Source: Streptomyces sp. NRRL S-337 | GTDB taxonomy: Bacteria > Actinomycetota > Actinomycetes > Streptomycetales > Streptomycetaceae | Direction of reading: 5' to 3' | Length of the DNA: 64,000 nucleotides | NCBI RefSeq assembly: GCF_000720175.1 | Contig: NZ_JOIX01000033.1 | Location: 13,781 to 77,780, forward strand | In this document: positions 9,394 to 18,808 of the stretch, in pieces | Numbering within the stretch: position 1 is the first letter of the stretch | Layout: each line of letters opens with the position of its first letter | The notes under the pieces: generated by a model | Told to the model about the DNA's origin: nothing | What the model saw: only the letters and a program-made list of their open reading frames with translations | Databases searched by the model: none | Translations under genes and position numbers: made by a program

Positions 9394-10857
9394 GTGTCGG
9401 TAGAGAGCACCACCGGACCGCTGACCACGGAGGCCGGCGCTCCGGTCGCGGACAACCAGAACAGCGAGACGGCGGGCATCGGCGGCCCCGGCCTCATCCA
9501 GGACCAGCTCCTGATCGAGAAGCTCGCGCACTTCAACCGCGAGCGCATCCCGGAGCGCATCGTGCACGCCCGCGGCGCCGGCGCGTACGGCACGTTCACG
9601 GTCACCGCCGACGTGACGCCGTACACGCGCGCCGCGTTCCTCTCCGAGATAGGCAGGCAGACCGAGGTCTTCCTGCGGTTCTCCACCGTCGCGGGCAGCC
9701 TCGGCGCGGCCGACGCGGTGCGTGACCCCCGTGGCTTCGCGCTGAAGTTCTACACGGAGGAGGGGAATTACGACCTCGTGGGGAACAACACCCCGGTCTT
9801 CTTCATCAAGGACGCCATCAAGTTCCCCGACTTCATCCACACCCAGAAGCGCGACCCGTACACCGGCTCGCAGGAGGCGGACAACGTCTGGGACTTCTGG
9901 GGTCTGAGCCCGGAGTCCACCCACCAGGTGACCTGGCTGTTCGGCGACCGCGGCATCCCCGCCTCGTACCGCCACATGGACGGCTTCGGCTCGCACACCT
10001 TCCAGTGGAACAACGCCGCCGGTGAGGCCTTCTGGGTCAAGTACCACTTCAAGACCGACCAGGGCATCAAGAACCTCACCCAGGACGAGGCCAACAAGCT
10101 CGCCGGTGAGGACCCGGACAGCCACCAGCGGGACCTGCGCGAGTCGATCGAGCGCGGGGAGTTCCCGTCCTGGACCGTCGGCGTGCAGATCATGCCCGCC
10201 GCCGAGGCCGCGACCTACCGCTTCAACCCGTTCGACCTGACCAAGGTGTGGCCGCACGCGGACTACCCGGTCATCGAGATCGGCAAGCTGGAGCTCAACC
10301 GCAACCCGGAGAACATCTTCGCCGAGGTCGAGCAGTCGATCTTCTCGCCGCACCACTTCGTGCCGGGCATCGGCCCGTCCCCCGACAAGATGCTCCAGGG
10401 CCGGCTGTTCGCCTACGGCGACGCGCACCGCTACCGCGTCGGCATCAACGCCGACCACCTGCCGGTCAACCGCCCGCACGCCACCGAGGCGCGCAGCCAC
10501 GGCCGGGACGGCGCGCTCTACGACGGCCGCCACGGCCGGCAGAAGAACTACGAGCCCAACAGCTTCGGCGGTCCCGCCCAGACCGGTTTGCCGCTGTGGC
10601 AGCCGGCTGCGGTCAGCGGATTCACCGGTGAGCAGGCGGCGCCCTCGCACGCCGAGGACGACGACTTCGTCCAGGCCGGCAACCTCTACCGCCTGATGTC
10701 GGAGGACGAGAAGGAGCGCCTGATCAACAACCTGGCGGGCTTCCTCGCCAAGGTCTCCCGCGACGACATCGCCGAGCGGGCGATCGAGAACTTCCGTAAG
10801 GCGGACGCGGACTACGGCAAGCGGCTTCAGGTCGCGGTCCAGGCCCTGCGCGGCTGA
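9394..10857 (+). CDS. katA: Monofunctional haem catalase
   Basis: The 487-residue protein is a small-subunit (clade 3 type) catalase that dismutates hydrogen peroxide in the cytoplasm. Visible active-site elements are the distal His in [13 protein letters not shown], the distal Asn in [11 protein letters not shown], and the proximal haem-ligand Tyr in [12 protein letters not shown]. Length is normal and no secretion signal is seen. An AGGAGG-like site precedes the GTG. It is divergent from a Fur/PerR-type regulator and has a palindrome in its promoter, which predicts peroxide induction. A strong hairpin terminator follows. Confidence 0.95.
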   Translation: MSVESTTGPLTTEAGAPVADNQNSETAGIGGPGLIQDQLLIEKLAHFNRERIPERIVHARGAGAYGTFTVTADVTPYTRAAFLSEIGRQTEVFLRFSTVAGSLGAADAVRDPRGFALKFYTEEGNYDLVGNNTPVFFIKDAIKFPDFIHTQKRDPYTGSQEADNVWDFWGLSPESTHQVTWLFGDRGIPASYRHMDGFGSHTFQWNNAAGEAFWVKYHFKTDQGIKNLTQDEANKLAGEDPDSHQRDLRESIERGEFPSWTVGVQIMPAAEAATYRFNPFDLTKVWPHADYPVIEIGKLELNRNPENIFAEVEQSIFSPHHFVPGIGPSPDKMLQGRLFAYGDAHRYRVGINADHLPVNRPHATEARSHGRDGALYDGRHGRQKNYEPNSFGGPAQTGLPLWQPAAVSGFTGEQAAPSHAEDDDFVQAGNLYRLMSEDEKERLINNLAGFLAKVSRDDIAERAIENFRKADADYGKRLQVAVQALRG

Positions 10858-10906
10858 TCACCGAACGGCCCCTCGGGGCCGCTCGGCGGCCGCTTGCCGT
10901 AACAGC

Positions 10907-10943
10907 CGAAGAGGCCGGACGCCAAGGGGCTCCGGCCTCTTCG
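10907..10943. terminator. Bidirectional terminator between catalase and CBS gene
   Basis: A perfect 13-base stem (10907-10919 with 10931-10943) with an 11-base loop lies between the convergent genes and can serve both. Confidence 0.75.
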
Positions 10944-10996
10944 TGCGCCCGGCTCCAGGAGCCCGGCGCTTCCTCGGGTGCCGTTTTGACCAGCGG

Positions 10997-11404
10997 TCAG
11001 GCCGGCACGGCGCCGGCCCGTACGCCGGCCGTCGACCAGCAGCGGATGATGTCGCGGACGGAGACCACGCCGACCGGTCCGTGGTCGTTCAGCACGATCA
11101 GATGGCGGAAGCCGCCGCGCACCATGGCGTCCGCGGCGTCGTCGAGGGTCCAGTCCGGAGCGGCGAAGACCACGTCCGGGGTGGTGTGGGCGTGCACGGT
11201 TTCCCGGTCGGGATTCTCGCCCGCGCCGAGGGAGTTGAGGATGTCGCGCTCGGTCAGGATGCCGATGCCGCTGTTGTCGCTGTCGAGGACCACGGCCGAG
11301 CCGATGCGGCGGGCCGCCATCAACTGGGCCGCCTGGCGGAGGGTGTGAGTGGGGCCGATGGTGAGGACCACCGTGCTCATGGCGTCCTTGACGTACATGG
11401 GCAT
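10997..11404 (-). CDS. Two-CBS-domain protein
   Basis: The 135-residue protein is a tandem CBS pair: the first module starts at MYVKDAMSTVV and includes GSAVVLDSDNSGIGILTERDI, and the second includes GGFRHLIVLNDHGPVGVVSVRDI. Stand-alone CBS pairs bind adenine nucleotides and act as energy sensors; the partner here is unknown. An AGGAGG site lies 12 bases upstream of the ATG. The upstream region carries two palindromes, CAAGTT-CACA-AACTTG (11451-11466) and CATGT-TC-ACATG (11475-11486), which may be operators. Confidence 0.85.
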   Translation of the reverse strand: MPMYVKDAMSTVVLTIGPTHTLRQAAQLMAARRIGSAVVLDSDNSGIGILTERDILNSLGAGENPDRETVHAHTTPDVVFAAPDWTLDDAADAMVRGGFRHLIVLNDHGPVGVVSVRDIIRCWSTAGVRAGAVPA

Positions 11405-11450
11405 GGAGTGGAGCCACCTCCTTGGTGAATGTGCCTTGCGAACGCATTCA

Positions 11451-11486
11451 CAAGTTCACAAACTTGGGGATTCTCATGTTCACATG
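11451..11486 (-). promoter_or_regulatory. Two adjacent palindromes upstream of the CBS gene
   Basis: CAAGTT-CACA-AACTTG (11451-11466) and CATGT-TC-ACATG (11475-11486) lie 47 to 82 bases upstream of the CBS start codon in a relatively AT-rich stretch. They look like protein-binding sites; the cognate regulator is not identifiable. Confidence 0.4.
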
Positions 11487-11505
11487 CCGTTGCGCGCGGT
11501 AACAA

Positions 11506-11542
11506 GGGGCAAGTGTTGGACGGATGTCCGAACACTCGCCCC
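11506..11542 (-). terminator. Terminator hairpin downstream of hisN
   Basis: GGGGC/GCCCC, AGTGTT/AACACT and GGAC/GTCC stack into one long stem with a single mismatch, one bulged base and a GGAT loop. It lies about 75 bases after the hisN stop and separates hisN from the CBS gene. Confidence 0.55.
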
Positions 11543-11617
11543 TGGAGGTGCTGCGTCACAGGTCAGCGCGGTGTGTGGCGGGGAAAAGCCGTCAGAAAAG
11601 CGGGCGTTCCCGGCGGG

Positions 11618-12421
11618 TCAGTGGGCGGCGTCGCCGAGGTAGCTCAACAGGTCCTCGTGCAGCAGACCGTTGGAGGCCGCCGCGTTGCCGCTGTGCGGGC
11701 CCGGCCTGCCGTCCAGACCGGTGAACTGCCCGCCGGCCTCGTTGACCACCACCGCGCAGGCCGCCATGTCCCACAGCGACAGCTCCGGCTCCGCGCAGAT
11801 GTCCACCGCGCCCTCGGCGACCAGCATGTACGGCCAGAAGTCGCCGTACGCCCGGGTGCGCCAGCAGTCCCGGCTCAGGTCGAGGAACCCGGACAGCTTG
11901 CCGCGCTCCTCCCACCCCGTGAGCGAGGAGTACGCGAACGACGCGTCCTGGATACGGCCGACCCTCGACACCTGCAGCCGGGAGGCGGAGGTCAGGCTGC
12001 GGCCGGTGAACGCCCCCAGGCCCTCCGCCGCCCACCAGCGCCGGTTGAGCGCCGGCGCGGAGACGATGCCGACCACCGGGCGGTCACCGCCCTCGCCGCG
12101 CTCCATCAGCGCGATCAGCGTCGCCCAGACCGGCACGCCGCGGACGTAGTTCTTGGTGCCGTCGATCGGGTCGATGATCCAGCGGCGCGGTCCGGCGCCC
12201 TCGCTGCCGAACTCCTCGCCGAGCACCGCGTCCCGCGGCCGGGCCCGCTGGAGCTGGCCGCGGATGAGCTCCTCGGCGGCCTTGTCGGCCTCACTCACCG
12301 GCGTCATGTCCGGTTTCGTCTCGACCTTCAGGTCGAGCGCCTTGAAGCGCTCCATGGTGGCGGCGTCCGCGGCGTCGGCGAGGACGTGGCCGAGACGAAG
12401 ATCATCGTGATAGTCGGGCAT
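11618..12421 (-). CDS. hisN: Inositol monophosphatase family; probable histidinol-phosphatase HisN
   Basis: The 267-residue protein belongs to the IMPase superfamily of Mg-dependent, Li-sensitive phosphatases. The metal-binding motifs are clear: GEEFG, DPIDGTKNY and the C-terminal WDMAACAVVVNEAGG. In actinobacteria this subgroup dephosphorylates histidinol phosphate, the penultimate step of histidine synthesis, and an orthologue lies just upstream of sigR in S. coelicolor. GATACT lies eight bases before the ATG, so the message is nearly leaderless. No other his gene is adjacent, so the exact substrate is inferred. Confidence 0.82.
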   Translation of the reverse strand: MPDYHDDLRLGHVLADAADAATMERFKALDLKVETKPDMTPVSEADKAAEELIRGQLQRARPRDAVLGEEFGSEGAGPRRWIIDPIDGTKNYVRGVPVWATLIALMERGEGGDRPVVGIVSAPALNRRWWAAEGLGAFTGRSLTSASRLQVSRVGRIQDASFAYSSLTGWEERGKLSGFLDLSRDCWRTRAYGDFWPYMLVAEGAVDICAEPELSLWDMAACAVVVNEAGGQFTGLDGRPGPHSGNAAASNGLLHEDLLSYLGDAAH

Positions 12422-12579
12422 GTGCGAACAGTATCCATTGGTATACCTGCGGGCCACACGGCCATGCCCGGCGGGCGTGTGACGCCCTCCGTCCGGCGGG
12501 TGCCGGCGCGGCCGCGCCCCCTCGGGCCCCCGGCGGCGGACCGGTCCCCCACGCCGGGACGAGGACGCCGCGACGCCCC

Positions 12580-12608
12580 TTGACAGCCCCTGACGCCGCC
12601 TCAATTCT
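12580..12608 (+). promoter_or_regulatory. Promoter of the TetR-family gene
   Basis: A consensus TTGACA (12580-12585) and AATTCT (12603-12608) are separated by exactly 17 bases, one of the best vegetative promoters in the window. Confidence 0.6.
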
Positions 12609-12652
12609 GTGCGAAAACCGGCCGCCTGGGCCGGCGGCCGGGGAGGCGACGG

Positions 12653-13327
12653 ATGCCCGCAGCGCGTGAATCCTTGCTGGACGCCGCCTACGCGGCGCTG
12701 ACCGCCCGGCCCTGGTGCGACATCCGGATGGTCGAGGTGGCCGCCGCGGCCGGGGTGTCCCGGCAGACGCTCTACAACGAGTTCGGCAGCAAGGACGGGC
12801 TCGCCCGGGCCCTGGTGCGCCGGGAGACCGACAACTACCTCGCCGGGGTCGCCAGGGTGCTCGCCCGGGGCGGCACCGGGAGGTCCGCCACGCACCGTGA
12901 CGGCGCCGCCCGGGTGGTGGCCGCGGCCGCCTGGACGCTCCGGACCGCACGGTCGAACCCCCTGGTCAGGGCGGCACTGACCGGCTGCTGGGGGGACCGG
13001 CTGCCGGCTCCTTCGGCGGCCGCCGAGCCGGCGCCCGGCGAGCTGGTCGGCCGGTTCTGCGCCCAGGCGGTCGCGGCCCTGGAGCCCGACTGGCCCGCGG
13101 AGGAACTGCCCGCCCTGGGCACCGCCTGCGAGACCGCGGCCCGGCTGACGCTGTCCTGTGTGGTGGCCCCGCCCGCGCCGGCTCCCCCGGGGACGGCGCC
13201 GCCGGGACGCGTACCGGCGCAGCGGACGCGGCGGGACCAGGAGGCCGAGGCGGTGTCGCGGCTCGTACGGGGGGCGTTCGGGCGGCCGGCCGGGGACGGT
13301 GAGCGGAGCGCGGCCGGCCCCGATTGA
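12653..13327 (+). CDS. TetR family transcriptional regulator
   Basis: The 224-residue protein has an N-terminal TetR DNA-binding domain (residues about 5-50) with the helix-turn-helix VAAAAGVSRQTLYNEFGSKD. The ligand domain is Ala/Pro-rich and not assignable. The Pro-rich stretch near residue 170 and the basic tail are poorly conserved features. A GGGGAGG ribosome binding site and a consensus promoter precede it. It is convergent with an SMR transporter gene, a possible but unproven target. Confidence 0.87.
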   Translation: MPAARESLLDAAYAALTARPWCDIRMVEVAAAAGVSRQTLYNEFGSKDGLARALVRRETDNYLAGVARVLARGGTGRSATHRDGAARVVAAAAWTLRTARSNPLVRAALTGCWGDRLPAPSAAAEPAPGELVGRFCAQAVAALEPDWPAEELPALGTACETAARLTLSCVVAPPAPAPPGTAPPGRVPAQRTRRDQEAEAVSRLVRGAFGRPAGDGERSAAGPD

Positions 13328-13351
13328 CGACCCGTCAGGGAAGTCGCCCGG

Positions 13352-13675
13352 TCAGTGGGCGCCGCCCGACAGCTGGAGGCCGACGATGCCCACGATGACC
13401 AGCGTGATGGAGACGATCTTCAGGGTGGAGACCACGTCACCGAGGAAGACCATGCCGTAGACCGCCGTCCCGGCCGCGCCGAGGCCGGTCCACACCGCGT
13501 ACGCCGGACCCACGTCGAGCTTGCGCAGGGCCAGGGTCAGCAGGCCGAAGCTGGCGAGCGCGAAGGAGCAGAAGGCGATGGTCGGCAGGAGGCGGGTGAA
13601 ACCGTGCGAGAGCTTCAGGCAGACCGCGAAGCCGGTCTCCAGCAGCCCCGCCACCACGACCAGCAGCCACGCCAT
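13352..13675 (-). CDS. SMR family small multidrug/guanidinium exporter (SugE-like)
   Basis: The 107-residue protein has four transmembrane helices and the SMR signature: the essential Glu at position 13 (LLETGFAV), KLSHGFTR in the first loop, and GPAYAVWTGLGA in helix 3. The KxSHGFTR and AVWTG patterns resemble the SugE/Gdx branch, which exports guanidinium or quaternary ammonium in exchange for protons, working as an antiparallel dimer. A single gene is present. I looked for a guanidine riboswitch in the short leader and found none. Confidence 0.85.
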   Translation of the reverse strand: MAWLLVVVAGLLETGFAVCLKLSHGFTRLLPTIAFCSFALASFGLLTLALRKLDVGPAYAVWTGLGAAGTAVYGMVFLGDVVSTLKIVSITLVIVGIVGLQLSGGAH

Positions 13676-13827
13676 GTCCCATTGCCTCCGTCAGCCGGAC
13701 GAGTGACGACGGGACTTCGGCCTCACTCCGCTTGGGGCCCCGCCTGGCGGTCAGCGGCCGGTGACGAGCGCCAGCCTCGGTGTGATTATGCAGTTGTCCC
13801 GGGCGGACGGCAGCGACATCCGGGGGA

Positions 13828-14835
13828 TCAGTCGCCCTCGCGTCGTTCACGGGTGGACAGCAGCCGGCGCAGCGAATACAGCCGGGCCGGGTCGGCGTGG
13901 CCGTCGGCGACCCACTGGTCCAGGGCGCAGTCCTGCTCGTCGTGGCTGCAGGCGCGCGGGCAGTCGACGGTGCCCGGCTCCAGGTCGGGGAAGGCGTGGA
14001 TGACCCGGGAGGGGTCGATGTGCGCCAGCCCGAAGGAGCGGACGCCGGGGGTGTCGATGACCCAGCCCGCGTCACCGGGCAGCGGCAGCGCCAGCGCGGA
14101 GGTGGTGGTGTGCCGGCCGCGGCCGGTGACCGCGTTGACGATGCCGGTGGCCCGGCGGTGCTCCGGGACCAGCGCGTTGACCAGGGTCGTCTTGCCGACG
14201 CCGGAGTGCCCGACGAACGCCGTCATCCGGCCCTTGAGCGTCTCGCGGACCCGCTCGGCGGCGCTGCCGTCGGTGAGTTCGTCGCGGTTGGTGACGATGG
14301 CGGGGACGCCCAGGGTGCCGTACGACTCCAGCAGCGCGTCGGCGGACGCCAGGTCGGACTTGGTCAGCACCAGCAGCGGGTCCAGGCCCGCGTCGTAGGC
14401 GGCGACCAGGCAGCGGTCGATGAGCCGGGGGCGCGGCTCGGGGTCGGCGAGCGCGGTGACGATCGCGAGCTGGTCGGCGTTGGCGACCACCACCCGCTCG
14501 AACGGGTCGTCGTCGTCGGCCGTGCGGCGCAGCGTGGAGGTGCGCGGCTCGACCCGGACGATCCGGGCGAGGGTGTCCTTGGCGCCGGTCAGGTCGCCGA
14601 CGACGGCGACCCGGTCGCCGACCACCGCGCTCTTGCGGCCCAGTTCGCGGGCCTTCATCGCGGTGACCGTCCGGCCCTCGATGAGGCAGGTCAGCCGGCC
14701 CCGGTCGACGGTCAGGACCAGGCCCTCGGCCGCGTCCTCGTGCTTGGGGCGGATGTTCGTGCGGGGCCGGTTGCCCTTGCGGTTGGGGCGGACGCGGACG
14801 TCGTCCTCATCGGGGTTCTTGCCGTAGCGGCGCAT
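13828..14835 (-). CDS. rsgA: Ribosome small-subunit-dependent GTPase RsgA
   Basis: RsgA is a late 30S assembly checkpoint GTPase. The 335-residue protein has an OB-fold region (about 35-105) and a circularly permuted GTPase domain: G4 TKSD (158-161) precedes G1 GHSGVGKTT (209-217) and G3 DTPG (261-264). The C-terminal zinc knuckle is Cys292, Cys296, His298, Cys303. The N-terminal 30 residues are strongly basic, consistent with rRNA contact. The gene starts 13 bases after aroA ends, so the two form an operon, as in other Streptomyces. Confidence 0.95.
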   Translation of the reverse strand: MRRYGKNPDEDDVRVRPNRKGNRPRTNIRPKHEDAAEGLVLTVDRGRLTCLIEGRTVTAMKARELGRKSAVVGDRVAVVGDLTGAKDTLARIVRVEPRTSTLRRTADDDDPFERVVVANADQLAIVTALADPEPRPRLIDRCLVAAYDAGLDPLLVLTKSDLASADALLESYGTLGVPAIVTNRDELTDGSAAERVRETLKGRMTAFVGHSGVGKTTLVNALVPEHRRATGIVNAVTGRGRHTTTSALALPLPGDAGWVIDTPGVRSFGLAHIDPSRVIHAFPDLEPGTVDCPRACSHDEQDCALDQWVADGHADPARLYSLRRLLSTRERREGD

Positions 14836-14848
14836 GGCGGCCGGTCCC

Positions 14849-16222
14849 TCAGACTCTCCGGGCCGGGCCGGGCGACGCGGCGAGCATGTCCGTCCACAGC
14901 GCGGGGAAGTCGGGCAGCGTCTTGGCCGTGGTGGCGACGTTCTCCACCTCCACGCCCTCGACCGCGAGGCCGATGACCGCGGCGGCGGTGGCCAGCCGGT
15001 GGTCCTCGTAGGTGCGGAAGATCCCGCCGTGCAGCGGGCGCGGCCGGATGTGCAGGCCGTCCGCGGTCTCGGTGACGTCGCCGCCGAGCTCGTTGAGCTC
15101 CTTGGTGAGGGCGGCCAGCCGGTCGGTCTCGTGCAGCCGCAGGTGGGCCACGCCGCGCAGCGTGGAGGGGGAGTCGGCGAGCGCGGCGACCGCGGCGATG
15201 CCGGGGGTCAGCTCGCCGACCTCGCCGAGGTCGACGTCGATGCCGTGGATGCGGCCGCTGCCGGTGAAGGTCAGGCCCTGCTCGGTCAGCTCGCAGGAGC
15301 CGCCCATGGTGGTGAAGATCTCACGCAGCGCGTCACCGGGCTGGGTGGTGTGCTCGGGCCAGTCCGGGATGGTGACCCGCCCGCCGGTGACCAGCGCGGC
15401 GGCCAGGAACGGCTGGGCGTTGGACAGATCGGGCTCGACGACCAGGTCGCGGCCGAGCAGCGCGCCCGGGGTGACCCGCCAGACGTTGGGCTCGCCGCCC
15501 GCCTCCGGGGTGTCCACCTGCGCGCCGACACTGCGCAGCATGTCGACGGTCATCCGGATGTGCGGCATCGACGGCAGGGCCGCGCCGACGTGCCGGACCT
15601 CGACGCCCTGGTTGAAGCGCGGCGCGGACAGCAGCAGGGCGCTGACGAACTGCGAGGACGAGGAGGCGTCGATCTCCACCGCGCCGCCCTCCAGGGCGCC
15701 GCTGCCGAAGACCGTCATCGGGAGCGCACCGCGGTTGTCGTCGTCGATCCGGGCGCCCAGGGAGCGCAGCGCGTCGATCACGCCGCCGAGCGGGCGTTCG
15801 TAGGAGCGCGGGTCGCCGTCGAAGCGGACCGGGCCGTCGGCGAGCGCGGCGACCGGCGGCAGGAAGCGCATGACCGTTCCGGCATTGCCGACGTCGACGG
15901 TGGCCGGGCCGTGCAGACCGGCCGGGATGATCCGCCAGGCCTCGCCGCCGCCGGGCCGGTCCACGGCGTCCGCGGAGCCGGCGGAGCTGGAGGAGGCGGT
16001 CTCCTCGATGCCGACGCCCATGGTGCGCAGCGCCTCGGCCATCAGCAGGGTGTCGCGGGAGCGCAGCGGGCGGCGCAGCCAGCCGGGCTCGGAGGAGAGG
16101 GCTGCCAGTACCAGGCCGCGGTTGGTGACCGATTTGGAGCCGGGCACGGTGACGGTTGCATCGACGGCGCCGGGTGCGACGGGGGCGGGCCACAGGGCGG
16201 GATGTGCGGGGCTCTCGGTCAT
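14849..16222 (-). CDS. aroA: 3-phosphoshikimate 1-carboxyvinyltransferase (EPSP synthase)
   Basis: AroA condenses shikimate-3-phosphate with phosphoenolpyruvate in the shikimate pathway. The 457-residue protein has the expected double inside-out barrel motifs: PGSKSVTNR (about 25-33), GNAGTVMRF, the [12 protein letters not shown] substrate site, HETDRLAAL and [10 protein letters not shown] near the end. An extra Ser/Ala-rich loop lies near residue 75. TAAAGT lies six bases upstream of the ATG with no ribosome binding site, so the message is probably leaderless. It is the first gene of the aroA-rsgA operon. Confidence 0.95.
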   Translation of the reverse strand: MTESPAHPALWPAPVAPGAVDATVTVPGSKSVTNRGLVLAALSSEPGWLRRPLRSRDTLLMAEALRTMGVGIEETASSSSAGSADAVDRPGGGEAWRIIPAGLHGPATVDVGNAGTVMRFLPPVAALADGPVRFDGDPRSYERPLGGVIDALRSLGARIDDDNRGALPMTVFGSGALEGGAVEIDASSSSQFVSALLLSAPRFNQGVEVRHVGAALPSMPHIRMTVDMLRSVGAQVDTPEAGGEPNVWRVTPGALLGRDLVVEPDLSNAQPFLAAALVTGGRVTIPDWPEHTTQPGDALREIFTTMGGSCELTEQGLTFTGSGRIHGIDVDLGEVGELTPGIAAVAALADSPSTLRGVAHLRLHETDRLAALTKELNELGGDVTETADGLHIRPRPLHGGIFRTYEDHRLATAAAVIGLAVEGVEVENVATTAKTLPDFPALWTDMLAASPGPARRV

Positions 16223-16433
16223 GCCCTTACTTTAATGGCTGGGCAAGGGTGCCGATCTTGATCAAAAGTGGCGCAACCCATCCGAAACATGGCACTGGTA
16301 GTGCGCTCGCGTGCCGGAAGTGCGGAGCGGGCGGACGTACGGGCCGCGCACGGCGGACGTACGAGGCGCCGCGGACATACCGGGCGGGAGTACGGGGCGT
16401 GCCGCCGTTGACGGCCGGGGCCCGCCGGAGACC

Positions 16434-17147
16434 TCAGAGGCCGAGCAGCCAGCGCCCGCCGCCCATCAGCGAGCACAGCGTCACCACGTGGAAGAGGCCG
16501 AGCCACAGCGCCGCCGGGACGTGGGTCAGCCGCGCCAGCTGGTCCGGGTCGGAGTCCACGGCACCGCCGCGGCGCCGCTTGCCCTGCAGTTCGAAGGGCG
16601 GCCGCACCCCGCCCAGCAGCAGGAACCACACCGCCGCGTACCCGAAGCCGGCCTGCACGTCCGGTGTGGTCAGCCAGGAGACCAGCAGGAACGCGGCGCC
16701 GGCCAGGACGACGGTGAGCACGCCGTAGGCGTTGCGGATCATCACCAGCATCGCCAGCAGCATTGCGGTCGCGCCCCACAACAGCGCCGTGATGTGCCCG
16801 GCCGCCAGCAGGGCGGCGCCGGCCAGACCGAGCAGGGACGGTGCCACATAACCGGCCGCAGCGGTCAGCACCATGCCGAGACCGGTCGGTTTGCCGCGGG
16901 AAACGGTCAGTCCGGAGGTGTCGGAGTGCAGCCGGATGCCGTCCAGGCGGCGCCCGCTGACCAGCGCGATCAGGCCGTGCCCGCCCTCGTGGGCGATGGT
17001 GATCGCATTGCGCGACAGCCGCCACGCGGTGTGCGGGACGACGGCGGCCAGTGCGAGCACCGCCGTGGCGATCACCAGCCAGAGCGACGGGGCGGGCTGG
17101 GACCCGGTGACCCGGCCCCATATGTCGGTGAGGTGGTCGGTCTCCAT
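16434..17147 (-). CDS. M50 (site-2-protease-like) membrane metallopeptidase family protein
   Basis: The 237-residue polytopic protein has about seven hydrophobic segments and the zinc motif HEGGH (an HExxH match) near residue 53, placed at the end of a membrane helix. This fits the M50B-like family common in actinobacteria. The second conserved metal-ligand motif of S2P (NxxPxxxxDG) is not visible, so catalytic activity is uncertain. A GGGGAG site lies five bases before ATG 17147. The gene is divergent from the SRAP gene with only 35 bases between the start codons. Confidence 0.75.
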   Translation of the reverse strand: METDHLTDIWGRVTGSQPAPSLWLVIATAVLALAAVVPHTAWRLSRNAITIAHEGGHGLIALVSGRRLDGIRLHSDTSGLTVSRGKPTGLGMVLTAAAGYVAPSLLGLAGAALLAAGHITALLWGATAMLLAMLVMIRNAYGVLTVVLAGAAFLLVSWLTTPDVQAGFGYAAVWFLLLGGVRPPFELQGKRRRGGAVDSDPDQLARLTHVPAALWLGLFHVVTLCSLMGGGRWLLGL

Positions 17148-17182
17148 GTCTCCCCTTCGTGTGGCATGGCAGTGTGGCATGC

Positions 17183-18004
17183 ATGTGCGGGAGGTATGCA
17201 GCGAGTCGTCGCCCCGAGGACCTGGTCGGCCTGTTCGGGGTGCAGCAGTGGGAGCCCGAGGAGACGCTGGCGCCCAGTTGGAACGTGGCGCCGACGGCCA
17301 CCGTGCACGCGGTGCTGGAGCGTCCCCTCAAAGGCGAGGGTGCTCCTGACGGGCCGGTGCGCCAGCTGCGGCCGCTGAAGTGGGGGCTGGTCCCGTCGTG
17401 GTCGAAATCACCCGACGGCGCGGCAAGAATGATCAATGCGCGGGCGGAAACGGTCCACGAGAAGCCGTCGTTCCGGCGGGCCTTCGCGACCCGGCGCTGT
17501 CTGATCCCCGGTGACGGCTACTTCGAGTGGGTCACCGACGCGGCCGAGCGGGAGCTGGAGGAGCAGGGCCGGAAGAAGCGGCCCCGCAAGCAGCCCTACT
17601 TCGTGACGCCCGCGGACGGCTCGGTCATGGCGATGGCCGGGCTGTACGAGTTCTGGCGGGACCGCACGCTCCCCGGCGACCACCCGATGGCCTGGTGGGT
17701 GACCTGCACGGTCGTCACCACCGCCGCCGAGACCACCCCGCTGGCCGGGGCGGACGGCGGCGCCGGCCCGCAGTCGCTGGCCGAGATCCACCCCAGGATG
17801 CCGCTGGTGCTGCCCCCGGACCGCTGGGACGCCTGGCTCGACGCGGGCCGTACGGACCCCGACGAGCTGCGGGAACTGCTGGCGCCCCCGCCGCCCGGGC
17901 TGATGCGTGCCCATCCCGTACCGACCGACGTCAGCAACGTCCGCAACAACGGGCCCGAGCTGGTCACCGAACTCGACGGGCCGGAGGTCGGCACGCTGTT
18001 CTGA
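17183..18004 (+). CDS. SRAP (YedK/HMCES) family DNA-protein crosslink enzyme
   Basis: The 273-residue protein starts MCGRY, giving the catalytic Cys2 after Met removal. It forms a covalent thiazolidine link to abasic sites in single-stranded DNA. The other conserved elements are present: Asn in MINARAET, Glu in GDGYFEW and His in IHPRMPLVL. I chose ATG 17183 because Cys must be second; GTG 17159 would bury it. No LexA-type palindrome is seen in the 35-base intergenic gap. A 12-base direct repeat (GTGTGGCATGGC-like, 17159-17183) runs into the start codon. Confidence 0.92.
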   Translation: MCGRYAASRRPEDLVGLFGVQQWEPEETLAPSWNVAPTATVHAVLERPLKGEGAPDGPVRQLRPLKWGLVPSWSKSPDGAARMINARAETVHEKPSFRRAFATRRCLIPGDGYFEWVTDAAERELEEQGRKKRPRKQPYFVTPADGSVMAMAGLYEFWRDRTLPGDHPMAWWVTCTVVTTAAETTPLAGADGGAGPQSLAEIHPRMPLVLPPDRWDAWLDAGRTDPDELRELLAPPPPGLMRAHPVPTDVSNVRNNGPELVTELDGPEVGTLF

Positions 18005-18096
18005 GCCGGTGCGCACCCGGTGACGCCCGGCCCGGTGGCCGCGGCGACGGGCGTGGGGCGGTGCCGTTCGGCTCCAGGCGCGGGCAGGATGGGCGT

Positions 18097-18744
18097 ATGA
18101 GCACAGGGGCGAAGGAGACCGAGACGGTCGGGACGCCGGCGGGCGAGGCCCGGATCACCTGGCACCGCGCGGCGACGCCGGCGCGGGCCGTGGTCGCGGT
18201 GAGCCACGGCGCCGGCGGCGGTATCGAGGCGCGCGACCTGCGGGCACTGGCGGCCGCGCTGCCGGCCCGCGGCTACCCCGTGGCGCTGGTCGAGCAGCCG
18301 TGGCGGGTGGCCGGCAAGAAGATGGCGCCGGCGCCCAAGACCCTGGACGCGGCGTGGACCGCGCTGTGGCCCGCGCTGGAGAAGCCGGGGCTGCCGGTGG
18401 TCGCCGGCGGCCGGAGCGCGGGCGCACGGGTGGCCTGCCGTACGGCCCGCGAGCTGGGCGCCGGGGCCGTACTGGCGCTGAGCTTCCCGCTGCACCCACC
18501 GGGCCGGCCGGAGAAGTCCCGGGTGGACGAGCTGACCGGCGCCGGGGTGCCGACGCTGGTCGTCCAGGGCGGCCGGGACCCCTTCGGCCGGCCCGACGAG
18601 TTCCCGCCGGGCACGGAGCTCGCCGAAGTGCCGCACGGCGACCACGGCTTCGCGGTCCCGAAGAAGGCGGGCGTCGACGAGGCGGCGACGATGGCCGTCC
18701 TCACCGACGCCGTACTCGCCTGGCTGGACGGGCTCTTCGGCTGA
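18097..18744 (+). CDS. Alpha/beta hydrolase family protein (KANL3/Tex30-like)
   Basis: This 215-residue protein has a compact alpha/beta fold: the oxyanion segment SHGAGGG (about 38-44), nucleophile elbow GGRSAGAR, Asp in QGGRDPFG and His in HGDHGF, giving a plausible Ser-Asp-His triad. This belongs to the dienelactone-hydrolase-like KANL3/Tex30 branch, whose substrates are unknown. CAGGAT precedes the ATG by six bases, so it is probably leaderless. It lies downstream of the SRAP gene with a 92-base gap and may be transcribed separately. Confidence 0.82.
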   Translation: MSTGAKETETVGTPAGEARITWHRAATPARAVVAVSHGAGGGIEARDLRALAAALPARGYPVALVEQPWRVAGKKMAPAPKTLDAAWTALWPALEKPGLPVVAGGRSAGARVACRTARELGAGAVLALSFPLHPPGRPEKSRVDELTGAGVPTLVVQGGRDPFGRPDEFPPGTELAEVPHGDHGFAVPKKAGVDEAATMAVLTDAVLAWLDGLFG

Positions 18745-18808
18745 GAGCGGCCCGGCGCCGCACCGGCGAGGGCCCGCGCACCCGCCAGGGGCCCGCCGGC
18801 GCCGGGGC

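Noticed and set aside
13676..13827. Guanidine riboswitch for the SugE-like exporter
   Set aside because: No ykkC, mini-ykkC or guanidine-III core on the coding strand. A CCGGACGAG string resembling guanidine-III occurs only on the opposite strand.
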